A stretch of DNA of 64,000 bases from Hoplostethus atlanticus (Eukaryota; Chordata; Actinopteri; Trachichthyiformes; Trachichthyidae): the NCBI GenBank assembly GCA_034670405.1, contig JAXDDX010000003.1:7754501-7818500 (forward strand), in the 5' to 3' direction. Under the pieces are notes generated by a model. That model was not told where the DNA came from and searched no databases. It saw only the letters and a program-made list of their open reading frames with translations. The position numbers and the translations under genes are program-made. This document shows positions 49,197 to 62,639 of this stretch, piece by piece; the first letter of the stretch is position 1; the number at the start of each line of letters is the position of its first letter.

Positions 49197-51469
49197 TTCT
49201 CGTACCCCTAAACCTAACCTAACTCATATCACCTCCTCTTCCTACTATAGCCTGGCTGACAGCTCTCCTCTGACCTATAGAGGAGCACTGGAGCTGTCTA
49301 TTATATTATTGAGCTGCCTCACAAGCAGCACACCTGATTTCCAAACTACTCCACATTTCCATCCCTATATGAGAAAAAGTCTCTGGCCTTGAGCTTCTTC
49401 TTCTGCGCCCTCTGTCTTGATACGCTCGAGCTTACAATACCCGAAGGCTACACTGAGATTATATGCTCAACGTGAGTGATTTTCATGCAGAGTTTGGGTC
49501 TATATGTTAAAGGTATTTCAGGCTCCTGTCAGTTATCATTTCATTTATTGTACTTATGACAGTCTAGAGAGACTCATGCGATCAAAGCTGCCTGATCAGT
49601 TAAACCCAAGTAAGCAGGGGTCTTGAGTACTTAAGTCAGTGTCATTTTGACAAGTTGGATTGGCTTAGTTATCCCTCCACCACTTCTGCCACCATGTGGT
49701 AAACCATTGGTGGGCACGTCTATCGTCTTACTGGTATCCCATGTGATGGAATTCCATCCTCTGTAATTAGAGAGATGTCTCATAACCTCCATTTCAGTCC
49801 ATGCAAGCAGGGCTCTGCGTGTGAGACCCAATAAATTAGCAGCTTGTGATGAAATTAAAAGGATCACTGACCTATTTTGAATCCAAATCCCCTCCTGATC
49901 ATCCATCACTCACATAGCATGAATTAAGTTCACCCGGGAAGCAAAGTAAATTGAGACAAGAATGCGAGGCAAAATCTAACTCTGATACGCTTCTCTGGCT
50001 GACATTTACCATCCCGCACTTCATTTTCTCTCTGAAAATGTCACTCGAAGAAATTAAAAGTTTCTAAATCCTTGCCCTTTGCTGCAGAGTTGATGCTATA
50101 ACACAGATGTTTTGGGGATAGCGTTGGTCAGTGGAGACCAATAAGAAAACAGCATCCAGAGGTGTCACTGAATTGAAATTAAACTGGAGAGAGGGAGTTT
50201 GTTTACCGGAGCAAGGACTGCAGCTGGTGAGTGCTTATGATGAACCCACCATGATAATAATCAAAAAGGCAGCTAGTCTCACTCTTCTCTCATCTACCAT
50301 GTGGAGTGGATGTGTGTCTGTGGCTGTGTGTGATGGAGAGTGGGTGTGGGGGTAGGTGTGGGCAACAGACAACAGACAGAGCGATATACAAAGACAGCCA
50401 GCTCGAAGCACAGAGCTCCACACCTGCAGACCTATCAAGGTTGGAGGGTGGTAGAAATGGAGGAGCGTTTCTCCCCTCTCTCGTCTGCATGGTCACTGAC
50501 TTGTGAGACAGCTGAGGATCGACACAGCAGCCTGCAGGCAGGGACAGATGGGCCGGTGCCGCTGGAATACACCGGCGGCACCGACTCAGTCTCTGCTGTC
50601 GGGGGCCAGGCTATCCCAGATGGGTGGGAGGACAGGGGACATTGAATTATGAGTGATGCAAAACCACTGGGTAAGCATGCCGGGTGAGCGCCGGGGTATT
50701 TGTCATGATTTAGGTTGGTGTGGCTAAGGGATCGGCCTCTCGGCGCAGGACAGCACACTGACATAGTGATACAAAAATAAAATAAATCCAACATAGGTCA
50801 ACGGTTGATTTCCCCGATATTCAGTGGAATAGTGTGGAAGACTACACGCCTCTATTGCGAGGGCATTTCCAGGTGTGCTTGTTACATTTTTATTCACCTC
50901 TTTGTTCTCCCCGTCTGTCTCAGACATGCCCCGCTTTCAAAATAAACAAAGAATGGCCTCTCTCGCCTCTCAATCTCTTGGCAACACACACAAGCACTTA
51001 CACACACATGAATGGCGCACACACAAACACACCCTCCTCCTCCATCGCTGCTGAACTGGAGGCTAGTTCTTAGTCTGTAGACACGTCTGTGTATTTAGGT
51101 GAGTGGAGCCAGAGTGCTTCTCCTTGGCTTTAGGTCAGGGGTTTCATCCGCCAGGGACACCGACTTCCACAGGCTTCTCAGTGCTCTAATGGGGCACCGA
51201 GGGAGAAGAGGTTTCAACTGGGACTATCTGCCTCCTGTGGCAAGCTTAATTGGGTATAAAAAGATATAGTCTCTCCTACGCCCTCCACCTCCGGGCTAAA
51301 CCCCACGGTATGTTTAAGTAAAGGCTCTGGACGTGGCGTGCAGGTTAAAGCAAGTCCGTTGACTTCACTCGCCTGGAAAGGGAAGACGCCTTTGTATTCT
51401 TGAAATGTCCAGAACATTACTCTCAGATGAACAGCTCTCAGTTTTTTTCCCGATGATCACGGCGGTGCA

Positions 51470-51620
51470 CTTAAGGCTCTGTTTGAATTACCCCCTGTTT
51501 CAAGGGGAAACTGGCCTTTACGTTGATAAATGAACTGGAATATCACCGCTCTCCCGCTTTCTTCAATTCCCCCTTTAAACAGATAAATCAAGTCAGACGC
51601 CATTGCATGTGTAGCGGCAC
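51470..51620. promoter_or_regulatory. Candidate conserved non-coding element
   Basis: Unique AT-moderate sequence with TTGAATTACCCCC, two TTGATAAAT / AGATAAATCA words and CTTCAATTCCCCC. Weak call from composition. Confidence 0.27.
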
Positions 51621-52489
51621 TGGGGGGATTTCCAGGACTACAACTGAACATAAAACCTACACACACAGCAAAAAAACAATCCCAATAAAAAGCTGGATAA
51701 ATCACTCTGAATCTGCAGGTCAATACTATTGAACAATAAACGTCTTTTTCACCGTTCCTCCATCAGTGTTCTGAGAAGAGCTGGGAGGAGGGATGCGGTG
51801 GGGGTCGGCTCAGTGTGGAGGGAAGTGCTAATGTGTGTTAATACACTAAAAGCCATGGGGCCTTTTCTAGCCGATGGATTGTCACCACTAAATTACTGTG
51901 TGTGTGACAGCTCCAGTGCTGCGCTATAGGTCAGAAGAGAGCTGTCAGCCAGGCTAGAGTCGGTAGAGGAGGTGATATGAGTTAGGTGTAGGTGTACGAG
52001 CAGAGGGAGGGAGGTAGGTAGAGAGATAGATGGATATTTTGACACACACTATCCCCTTGCTCATTCTGTTCCCATACATGGGGAGTATTCCTCAGTGCTG
52101 GAGCCAGCATAACCACTTGACTGATGGCAAATCAATACTAAGCGGCTCAATTCTCATTGAACATATATGGTGGGAGAGCAGAAACATCTGGGAACGTCAA
52201 GACATCTGAAAGCTTCGGCAATCAATAACCAAACATACCAGACAATCGACAGGTACCAATACATAGAGGAGGATATCCAGTATACAAGAAGTAAAGCTTG
52301 CAATGTGGTTGCATCTTGAGCTCAGAGGTGCTGACGTGGCGTAGCGGTGAAGTGGCCGCGGTGAGGGCTGCTGTCTGACGGCGGGTATCAGATGTACTGT
52401 GGATATTTCACACGGGACCGAAGCGGAGACCTGTCAGCTCCTCACTCACGCCCCGCCGCAGAGCGCCGCGTCAGCTCCTCACCTCGCTA

Positions 52490-52985
52490 TTGATTGTCAG
52501 GCTTCTTTGGGGAATTTGGCTTAATCCGTGGTCAGGGAGCGGCGAAAAACCAATTGAATGAAGAAATCAGATGTATAAATAAGCGACGTTCCGCGTGAGG
52601 GCGCACAGGAGTGACACGATGACACAGTCACCTTGACGTAACCCCCGCAGTTCCCTCCAAGAGCAATCAGCGCTGACCAATGCCGTAAAGCCCCTTCAAA
52701 CTGACACGCTCACATTCCTAATGACTATCTATGTGCTTTTAAATAGAGTGCCAATGTCTTTCGCCGGGGTTCAATTGGAGGCCTTTTTTTCAAAATGTCG
52801 GGCAAATTCCTCAGTCGATTTATATCGCTACTATAAAATTATAAGACAAGTGTTAAATCTGTCATTAAAGGGCTCATTAAAGTCAGTAATTGCTAAGCTG
52901 GATACATTTGGTGCTGTTAAAAAGAGAGTGTCCTGTCATTCGTTATGGTTACCATTACTGTCACAGGCCATCTGAGTATGTACAG
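52490..52985. promoter_or_regulatory. Strong candidate for a conserved non-coding element
   Basis: Nearly 500 bp free of repeats, with CCTAATGAC, GGTTCAATTGGAGG, a long AT-rich core around 52810-52930 (ATTATAAG, CATTAAAG twice, GTAATTGC) and GGTTACCATTACTG. The plus strand is open for 84 codons without domain or splice context. Of all the islands in the window this most resembles vertebrate ultraconserved enhancers. Confidence 0.45.
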
Positions 52986-54449
52986 TACTTTGCCTGGCAC
53001 CGGCTGTGTTCTCGTCAATGGATGTAAAAATCTAGAGAGATCAAACCCAATCTTCTTTACACAATAAACCCCATTTTAGAGACAGATTCAGACGTCTTCA
53101 TCTTTGCTCTACCCACAACTGTGTGTTTCTTCAGATATTCAGTTGCAGATGGAGAAGGAGGAAGGGTGATGTGTTGAAATAGCTGCTTCTTACAGACGAT
53201 TTCCTCCCATAGGTGGCGATGTGCACTTTGAGGATGTTCAAAGGGCCTGAGCACATAGTACAAGAAAAATCATCTCATTCTTCTCACTGATTTGACTCTG
53301 ACAGGGGCCTGCTGCATGTCTCCACAGGTAAATCACAGCTCATAAATAACTCTTTCTCTTTCAACTCTATGATTCTTCTCTCCATACGATAACCACAAGA
53401 CCCTTTCCTCAGAGCAGCCATGAAAAACACATCAATACAAGATACCGCCTTGACTGGGAATATCTGCCCGTTAGACCGTCAGACCACTACTGTAGCACCG
53501 CAGAGAGCAGAGCGGTTCTGTCCTCACCACCATGCTTGCCGTTGCTGCTGCTGCTGCTGCTACTTGCTGGGTCAGGAAACATGAGCTCAGCACCTCGGTC
53601 TTTCCCTCAGACACACACAGAACGGCCATGTCAGCACACTCGGCCGTGACGACAGGATAGTTTCTACCACAGGATGGACCATGCTTCCCTGTGCCTATAT
53701 GGACCTCAAACATCTCAGTCATTCCACTAGTATTTACAACACGATAAGAGTCTGTAGAAAGACAAGAAGTAAACTACACAATGTTGTGTCATACAAAGAC
53801 CAAGGTATCTGTAAAAAAGCTTGGCGCGCTCATAGTTCTGCGGTCCAAAGCTTTAGAGTACGTTCCAATCAGTCACAGGTAGTGATGAGCCACCCCCCCT
53901 CGGTTCTCTCCGTTAGCATTCCCACCTCCACTCAGCACACTCGTCATCAGACACAGCCTCGATCAAGTGATTAGGTGAGTGGTGTACGGTATGGAAGGCT
54001 GAGTAGAACAGGCTGCACTTCCTCTGCGCTCACTTCACCGAGGTAGCCGGGCAGGAGGAAGGGAGCAAGAGAGGGGCGAGGGCAAGGCAAAAAGAATTCC
54101 CCGGGAATGACAGCTCGCCGACAGGAAGATTAATGACCCGACATACAAAGGTCTGGCGCAGCGCTGCCTTTGATAAGACACTCAACGACCCCCTCCGCCA
54201 CCTGGCCGCGATCCATATAGATCGAAAGTCCCAGCGCAGCCCCTGTAGATTCCAGTGGCCAATCAATGAGTGGCTCTGCCAAAACGATGCTGTCCCTCCC
54301 GGCCCCCTAGCCGGCAGCTCTCCATCCAGATAATCTGATATTGTAGCATGGACAGAAAGGAAAAAAAAAGACCTGTCAGAGATTGTGAAGTGCAGTTATC
54401 TATGGTAATGCGCTGGAGTTAGCATGGGCGAGTGGAGTGGGAGTGTGCG

Positions 54450-54451
<2 letters not shown>

Positions 54452-54489
<38 letters not shown>

Positions 54490-54500
54490 GTGTGTGTGTG
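54452..54500. repeat. (GT)n microsatellite
   Basis: About 24 GT units with one GC interruption near 54485. Confidence 0.96.
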
Positions 54501-54849
54501 TACACCGTGCAATTTATGAGCAGTGCAGAGGTAAGTGGGCAGGTTGAAGGCCTCTTCAGCGCCGACGTTCATATGGAAATGAGAAATAATGAAGTCAACA
54601 CTGTCAACTTCACACTCTCTGCATTGTCACAGTGATGAAGGGCACTAGAGGTAATTAATTTCAGTCAAAACACCGAACACAGGATGACAGAAATGATGTC
54701 GCGGGCGCCGAGGGCTGTACTGTGCCGGGGCGCAAGATTTATGTCCTCGCAGATCTGTTGTTTTAAAGATGGCCTCAACAATTTACGTCCATTTTCACCT
54801 GAATCTATGTAAGAGAAGTTGTAGGTATCACATCCCTACCAGATCTCTG

Positions 54850-55066
54850 CAGTATAGAATCCAGATTCTATAGATTCAATTCTATAGATTCTACAGAATA
54901 TTTCTTTCTTTCATTGTTTATATGTATATATTGTTTGACTGTTTGAGTTTCTTTATCTGATTGCTGTGCCGGTCTGTTTCTTTTTTTAATGCACCAACGT
55001 CACCGAGTCAAATTCCTTGTATGTGCGAATGTACTTGGCCAATAAATTTGATTCTGATTGAAGGAT
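54850..55066 (+). mobile_element. LINE-type 3' tail fragment
   Basis: It ends GTCAAATTCCTTGTATGTGC, then TACTTGGCCAATAAATTTGA and TTCTGATTG. Teleost LINE 3' ends commonly read 'CTTGGCAATAAAGCTGATTCTGATTCTG', and the match in order is good. The left part (54856-54898) has two copies of ATTCTATAGATT. No reverse-transcriptase frame remains. Confidence 0.6.
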
Positions 55067-55880
55067 GGTGTCACGTGTCGTACGAAGTAGAGCTTTTGCA
55101 ACGTCATGGAGATAGCATACTATGCCATTTATTTCTGAGGATAGCTCTTGGTAAGGAAGACATTGTCCAAGAGATCTTGGAAGTTGCCAGGGCGCTCTAA
55201 AGACCTCAAGGTCATTGGGAATATGAAGTAATCAATATTTAGCCTCTTCAATATTAAAATGGATGCTGCTGCTATCTATTTCTCTATAGGACTCTATAGG
55301 AGAGAATGCCAACTTTTAACAGCGACAATCTTGCAGGTATAGTTAATCTGGCACTTCCAAATATTTCCTGGCTGGAATGAAATACTTATCACAGGTAGTA
55401 AACGAGTCAGAAATGGCCAAACCAAAGGGCGCTGATCTTTAACCTTCTGCTGTGTGACCGATAATAATGTTACACCAATAAAGGTTTGAAGGGTATATCA
55501 ATATATAGTTTTGAATAGTTACAGCTCAAGGGACGCTATAACCTTCAAGCGACGCCTCGTGCAGTCGACTCTATAGAGCCGATGGAAGCGCAGGCCGAGT
55601 ACACAGCTACACTTGTGCACCAAAGCCTGAAGGTGTGACAGACACAGGCAATAAAACTCAGCAAAGAACAGCGTGATGGTGGAGGCTGCCGCTCTGTTCT
55701 CTCTCACCGTTACTGTCAGAGGCATGACATTAATATGAGGCGGGAAGAACGGGTAGACGGAGAGTGGGGGAAGTGCACCATATGGATGCGAGAGGAGGGA
55801 GCGAAGGGGAAGGGAATGGAGGAGGACGGCTGTCAATGAGGTGACACCTGACATAAGTCACCTGACTCGCAGCTGGGACA

Positions 55881-55904
55881 GTGTGTGTGTGTGTGTGTGT
55901 GTGT
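55881..55904. repeat. (GT)n microsatellite
   Basis: 12 GT units followed by TATATG-type degenerate units. Confidence 0.95.
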
Positions 55905-56159
55905 ATATGTATATGTATGTGTGTTTCTGCGGTCCCGTGGGTTCCCTATTCTTGAATGTTGTGGCCCAACTGTGCGTGTGTTTAACCCCCACACATGGCC
56001 CCCGCCACAGGTCTCTTCATCCAGGCCGATCACATGACAGAGGCCAACGTCCTCTCAGCATCCTTGAGTGCCTGTGATGGGCACCCAGCCAGTGACTGAT
56101 CACCCGCTCCTTCTCCCTCGTCAGCACTTTTGCTCATCCCGCTCGTCATCGGAGCGGCG

Positions 56160-56440
56160 CGGTAATAAAACCAATGTCATCCCCGCTCCTCGTGAAGTTC
56201 ACACGGAGAGATAAGGGTGGAAATTCTGCCAATGGCTTTTGTTCCAAATTAATTCCCCCGCGTTCTTTGTGTAAACCTTTTTCAATTTCCTGGGTGCCGT
56301 TTACCGCTGATAGTTGGCTAATCTCTCCTCTCTCTTTGTCTGATTTTAGCCTTAATTAGGAAAATTAGCTGTTTTAAAGGCGTTTTTCCAGTTGACTTTT
56401 ATCGTCAAGTGTGTGTGTATATGTGTGTTTCTAAATGGAA
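56160..56440. promoter_or_regulatory. Candidate conserved non-coding element
   Basis: Includes CCAAATTAATTCCC, GTTGGCTAATC, the near-palindrome CCTTAATTAGG at 56350-56360 and AAAATTAGC just after. Q50-type homeodomain sites are dense and repeats absent. Confidence 0.42.
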
Positions 56441-57435
56441 ATAATTGATCAGGTGAGGTTTTTTTTTTCTGAGTGACAAGAGCACCTCTTTCGTTAATTA
56501 AAGCTGCATATGGCTGCACTCAAGGTGAGGGGAATGAGGTTGTATATCAAGCTTATTACCTGGACGTAATCGTCAATGTGGGGACTTTGTTCTGGAGCAT
56601 CTCTCAGCCCATGAAGCTTCTCTGCTGAGAGCACCTTGGCTGTCTCCTATTATACAAGGGAAGTAAGTGTGACATTTAGTCCATATGTACGAGGTTCTAC
56701 CAGCTCTGAATGCTAGACATACAGTACGGCTAGTGTTGAGGAAAATTGAATAAAAGTTTCGGCCGTGTTTGGCCATAAATCAAGTTAGGGCCGAGACAGA
56801 GCTATTTTCTTTTCTAATCTTTCTGCTTACTTACTATTTCATCAAAACAGGAAAAATCCTCAAGTCCAGACAGTAATCCTATCTTCCAGTGTCCCCTAAC
56901 ATTTCTTATCCAAATCATTATGTGTGCACTAGACAGCAGCATGTTGGAAACAGGACTAAGAGTGCCCGCAGAGATTATGAGGATGCAGGTGGAACAACAA
57001 CACTAAGAGGAGATAAGGGAAACTCATAAAATAGCAGCTTTTCATTTCCTAAAACCACAAAGGATGCCACGGCTGCCCGGTAGACGACTATCAGTCGGTC
57101 TGTAGAATCAACGCCCGGTCGGTTATCATTCCAGTGAATGGAGAGGGAGCCCGGGACCACATGGGTAGCTGTGGCTGGAATGTTGATGCTGGCATGCAAG
57201 CAAAGTTAGTGTTGAAACTTGAAGAGGAATGGCATCCCTCGTCCCAGTGGCAAAGTGCTGTCTGGTGACCTGCTCGGAGAGTAATTCATCAAAATGATGC
57301 TGAAGATGTGGGGAAATTTGAGAAAGTTCTATCGTATTACTGATTCGTCTCGTCTAGATCGAGTCGACAGTCTCTCCACGCAGGTGCGCTGGCCCCCTGC
57401 TTCAGAAACATGATGCACTTCAATTTTTCATTCTG

Positions 57436-57452
57436 CACACACACACACACAA
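57436..57452. repeat. Short (AC)n run
   Basis: About eight AC units. A similar short run lies near 58378-58392. Confidence 0.9.
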
Positions 57453-59039
57453 ATACATTGCCTCTGCAACACACCTCTGTAATGAGAATTCTCTACACTA
57501 CACACCCAGGCTGTCTCTTCAGTGCTTTAGAGTGATGGGGAAGCAACAACCTGTGATGCCGTGGATATACAGAAAACATGAATCATATGCATTTAGCTTT
57601 CAGCTGCAGTGCAGAGGTGTTTGGGTGGAAAAAGTATCTCTGACAAAACATATGATAAAAGAATGGCCCGATCTTTTTGTAACTTTTCATCATGGAAGGA
57701 CACTTCCTGCAGGTGGACCGAACCCACTTGGCCGGGTGCAGCGTTCTCCACTTTGTAGAGGCAAGCAATGGGAAGACCAGACCCCTCCTTTCTTCTCTGT
57801 TCTTCCTAATCGATTGTCTCCATGTCTGTGCCTCAGTCTCCCGGCAGCAGAAGCCAAAGTGATGGAGACAAAAGGCGGTTTGGGTATTAATTCAGCGGCC
57901 ACTGCTTCTTCTTTCGGGATCCTTTCACATGCAAAGCGCCGGGGCTGCGTCTTGGGCAGAAGGGGGGGACGCTGACAATTACAGCCTCACATAGAGCCAC
58001 CATCGGAGACTCACTCTTCAGGCTGATTGACAAATGAAAGAGCTGAAATAGCTTCCATTTAAAACGAGCACTTGGCAGAATAGGGGGATCATCTCCAATA
58101 TCTTGTCTCAAATGGGAAGGGGAAAAGATGAGCGTGCATGGGAAATTGAGCTCACAATTCAGCGCTTTACAAAGGGCGTTTAGTCTACATACGCTGAATA
58201 CCCAGTGGTACCGCAGATGGCTTTAAAGCTCAAATTCAATGAAACACCGAGATAGGGATGCGTGACTTTCTGGGGAGATTGCATCCAACTGTTCTTTCCC
58301 CTCAACCTAAAAACTTTCCATAATGCACAAACTAATCCAGTCCTCTGCACATACATAAACAAAGATGAACACGCATGCACACACACACACACTGAACAAG
58401 ATTACTCAAAATTGCCTCTTAAATAAACACAGGGAAAAATCAACAAATCTGTCTGGAAATCTCAATGTGATTTCTGTTGGAGATGTTCATTGTCCTCCCA
58501 AGCACGTAGACACATAGATTTTCAATCATGGGTGTTGCTCAATTTGCCTGCCAGTCCTCAATGTTCCTCATCGACACAGCTCCGTAGAGAAGCCAGATCA
58601 ACAGTTTGTCAAGACGAAGCCTATTGAGCACTTCATCACGTGTGAAACCAGAATGACATGAACCCCACCCCAGGTCTGTGACCAATCACAATGTTCTCTC
58701 TCGCAATTAGTTGTGTAACATTTTACTGTCCTTTTTAATTTCCCTTTCCATGTGCCTGAAAAAATGTACATCAGGCACACACGTATATAACAAAGGGCAG
58801 GTTAGCTAACTGGGAAACTTGAACAGCAAAGAAGGAACTCTGGTCAACATAAAAGGCGCTCAGAAAGTGAAAAACCTCCCCCAACGCTGAACAATTCTCC
58901 AACTTGCTGTTACACCCAAAGACATCATTCCTATCACTTAAAATTTAAGTTAAATTTATTTCCTGACCCTGTAAACATACCCTTATGATTTGGATCAAGT
59001 CTCTATCTCTAGTTTCATGGTTATGGCTAAAAATGATAA

Positions 59040-59155
59040 TGGCCGAATGGCATGAATCCCAGATCTGCACTGCCACCAAAATCTAATCAATCTCAAGCCT
59101 ATCTGCCCACCATCTGTCTCCCTTCAGAAGTTTTGGAGATATCTTCTTGCCGAGA
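59040..59155 (+). mobile_element. Probable transposon-derived tail preceding the 81-bp array
   Basis: TTTTGGAGATATCTTCTTGC followed by GACAGACAG resembles the 3' end of common fish LINE/SINE repeats, which read 'gagatatc..gctaacagacagacag'. This suggests the tandem array grew from a retroposon tail. Family not assigned. Confidence 0.45.
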
Positions 59156-59400
59156 GACAGACAGAAAAACAAAAAAACATACTAAAAATAAAAATGGCAA
59201 TGATTTATTTTTGAATTCATCCATGAATATGACATTGACAGACAGAAAAACAAAAAAACATACTAAAAATAAAAATGGCAATGATTTATTTTTGAATTCA
59301 TCCATGAATATGACATTGACAGACAGAAAAACAAAAAAACATACTAAAAATAAAAATGGCAATGATTTATTTTTGAATTCATCCATGAATATGACATTGA
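59156..59400. repeat. 81-bp tandem repeat, three copies
   Basis: Units begin GACAGACAGAAAAAC at 59156, 59237 and 59318, a period of exactly 81 bp. As far as I can read, the three copies are identical. Because 81 is divisible by three, both strands stay open as repeated 27-residue peptides, which is an artefact rather than a gene. Perfect identity means very recent expansion. Confidence 0.95.
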
Positions 59401-60014
59401 CCATCTAGGCTCGCCAGCTCACCTAGATAGCTTCATATGGCTAGATAGTATTTTTTCAGTTAGAGCGCTAGGCTTCATAATGTTAGCTACATCCTCTCTT
59501 ATCTTTTTCATTGGGCTTCAGTCTATCAGTGTAATGTTACTTAGCTAGAATTCAACCAATACGTTTATTTCTGCCTTCAGATCAGCTCTGGCTCCAACAA
59601 ATGTTTGTATAAAACTCCAATCTGCTCCTGTTAGCTTGCATGTACCAGAACAAAAGTACATCAGGCGCACAGGAATATAACAAGAAGAAAGAAACAGTCT
59701 TCTTGTTGTGTGTAGCCAGAGTAGACACAGGTATAAATAACAAGTATTTGTGTCTGAGAGCACAAACAGCTGCAGGGGAGTGTTGCGTACTGCTGTAGGA
59801 GCACGGAGAGGTTCTTTAATGGAGAGAGGGATGTGAGGAGAAATTCATTTGTGAGATGACACTCTCCCACAGCCCCACAGCACAACCCCCCGAGAGGGAT
59901 GCTGAGGCTGGGGGGAGTGAAAAGATACGGAGATGCCTGTGTCATGTCTCTATGGAAATCAATAAACTCTACTGAATGCACAGCACACACCATGTCAAAC
60001 AAACATACGCAAGC

Positions 60015-60015
<1 letters not shown>

Positions 60016-60058
<43 letters not shown>
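60016..60058. repeat. (CA)n microsatellite
   Basis: About 21 CA units. Confidence 0.97.
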
Positions 60059-60059
<1 letters not shown>

Positions 60060-60129
60060 CACAACAAGGTGAATGGAGAAAAAACTGTTATTGTATTATC
60101 TATTCCTATACTGCCTTCTTATTGATTGT

Positions 60130-60360
60130 AAACTATTGATATGGAATGGGGAGAGGTGTCGTTGTATGAGCCTCGTCACATTCAAATGCATCCCAAGGAA
60201 TGTCGATCAATAAAATCCTTATTAAAACCATTAGCTTTGTCATTCGGGAGGCAGACATCATATTGTCGCACAAAAGATGTTCTCATTAGATCGGCAAATG
60301 CCTTCAAAAAATGCCTTCTCAACTTTTCCAGATGAGTTTGAATCCCTGAGAGGGTGCAGA
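60130..60360. promoter_or_regulatory. Candidate conserved non-coding element
   Basis: Unique sequence with CACATTCAAATGC, CGATCAATAAAATCC, a TTAAAACCATTAGC word and CTCATTAGATCGGC. No repeats, and moderate AT content with CpGs retained. Confidence 0.4.
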
Positions 60361-61344
60361 TGCATGTGGAGGAGGTAATGACTGAAAGCAGTCAGCGCTT
60401 TTTATGATGACATTAGAGCTTCAGGTGTTTCTGTTGATCTTGCTTAAACTGCCGGCAATGAGTTGTGCACACCTGTGGGCAGAGCGTCTGACATGATCAA
60501 GGTTTTTTACAGCCTAATTAGATTTCACATTAATAGCGTGTTTTTATAGGAGTGGTGTTTTGTCTTTTGTCCCCTTGCAGTAGCTGTGCTCTCCCCTACC
60601 TCTCCCTTTCTCCCTGAACTAACCTTGCTGAGTGAGTGGAGGATGAGGGTAAAGTCACTCGAGTTGTGGGAAGAGGCCCGTAGCCAAAGGTCTGGAATAA
60701 AGAAATAGCACACTCAAGTTCACAACATCAGATTCCAACCCTGAGAGCCAAATATGAAAAAAAGTATAAGGTGTGCAGGCAGTGTGCAAAGAGGGCTGCC
60801 CTGACAGAAAAGAAAGAAAAAATAAAGAAACCGAATGCCCAAACCTCCTGAAGCAGATTTTTCATCATTAAATGATGGCCTGAAGGCAGATGGAGTGTGA
60901 TGAGGAAACGCTGGCTTCTGCCCTGCTCTGTAATTAAATGGTGGCCGGATGGAGCGAGAGGCAGGGAGATGATAAGCACTGGGCTCCATGCCCCAGGACA
61001 GAGAAATATTGTGAGCTGCTTGAAACAATAAGGTTATCTGTGAACAAAGTTGCTTTTTGTGAAAACAGAGATGGGAGACAGACTGCCACTGCATGCTAAC
61101 CGAATAACTGCAGCATCTCTTCAGAACAGCGATGGTAAAAATGTAAGTGAAGGACTTATGTAAGAAAAACAAGGAATATCTATTGGTATATTTCTGCTCA
61201 GCGAATGAAACAACACAAATAATCAAGTAATCCCCAATATAGAGCTATGCTAACTTTTAACCCAGCCAGCCAATCAACTATCACTACTAAAGAGATCCAT
61301 AGTCTTCTGATTGGTCATTAAGTAAGAAAAAAAGCTTTTTTTCT

Positions 61345-61358
61345 ATTATTATTATTAT

Positions 61359-61393
<35 letters not shown>
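61345..61393. repeat. Compound (ATT)n(AGT)n microsatellite
   Basis: An ATT run (to about 61360) followed by 11 AGT units. It sits within an AT-rich 300-bp stretch. Confidence 0.95.
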
Positions 61394-62639
61394 TAAATCC
61401 ACTTATGTAACACCTGTGTAAAAGCAGAGCTTACAAAGTGCTTAAAAAAATAATAAAAATAATAAATATATAAAGTATACCTTTTATAAAATATATAATA
61501 AAGAGATAACAATTAGGTAAAGGAAATGTAGTTGAAAAACATACAATTAATTAATTACAATTAATGGACAAAATTAAAAAAATACATGATATAAATGTAA
61601 GTTTATAAAAACTTTATGTTTTCGGAAGTTATATAAAAGGTAATAAGATATTAGCAAGCCTACATTCCTCAGGCAGGGCGTTACAGTGTGGGACAGGGTG
61701 CCACTAGTGAAGGGAAAAGGAACAATGCTTTCAAACAAAAGGGGGCCTTTCAGATAGGTGATACTGTACTAAGACAGATACATCAGGGTCCAGTATCACA
61801 TTGTCAGGTCGCCCATAATTCCTAGCAGCACCCCTGGTCTAGGATCCCTGACTGAAAAAATGCAATCTTGAGTTGAGTCTACATTACAGTTTACAGTGTA
61901 GACATGATCCACGCTCACTCACCACAAATTTTCACAGTCTTACTTTTTTCCCCCTAACATTTGAGTGGGCCCTTGTCCATACACATCCCGATGATAAGTC
62001 TAGTTCCAATGTAAACTATTGCATTACAGTTATAATTCCTATAAACACAGAGCACACACAAGATTTGTTCCCCAAACACAAAAGCTACTGTTGATCATAT
62101 TCAACGGTGTCTAAACAGATGAAACCACAAACAACAAACGCCACAGCGCCTTGAATGTAAGATATGAGAAATGGATATACTCTAGAGGAAGAAAATGAAA
62201 ATGAAAAATGGATGGCGTGACAACTGGGACAACCACATGTGCAATTTCAACTGACAAGACAGAGATTGGTTTGCTTTATGAAATCAGTATGGGCAATATT
62301 CCACCAAAGGATATAGTGTAAGCTATTTCATATATGTTTCTGTTTTTATTTATTTATTTTTGTCAATTTTTCTATATTCCTTAATGGAATTATTCTTGAC
62401 AATGAATTGTACAGTTCTCGGAAAAAAACCATTTTATTTCACAAGAATTTCATTACATCAAATGCCGAGCCTTCAATCCGTTTCCTTCTTCAATAATGGA
62501 ACGATGTCCCTGGAGGGAGGAGTAAAAAATGCAGTGGTGAAATGAGTATTTTTCACCTAAATACAATTACAGGGTATTTTGCAAAGTGCTGTATAGAGCA
62601 ACCAGCAATCAGTCTTGAAAGTTGGCGAGGAGAGAAAAA

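Noticed and set aside
49045-49392. Ser-Ile-Tyr-Leu repeat protein
   Set aside because: Translation of a (TCTA)n microsatellite.
57532-57975. 147-codon plus-strand frame
   Set aside because: No homology, no signal or domain, overlaps other equally open frames.
59052-59408. 118-codon plus-strand frame with a repeated 27-residue peptide
   Set aside because: Direct consequence of an 81-bp tandem repeat next to a retroposon-like tail; open on both strands.
60720-61226. 168-codon minus-strand open frame
   Set aside because: Low-complexity Phe/Ser/His stretches, no homology recognised, no credible donor or acceptor; probably chance.
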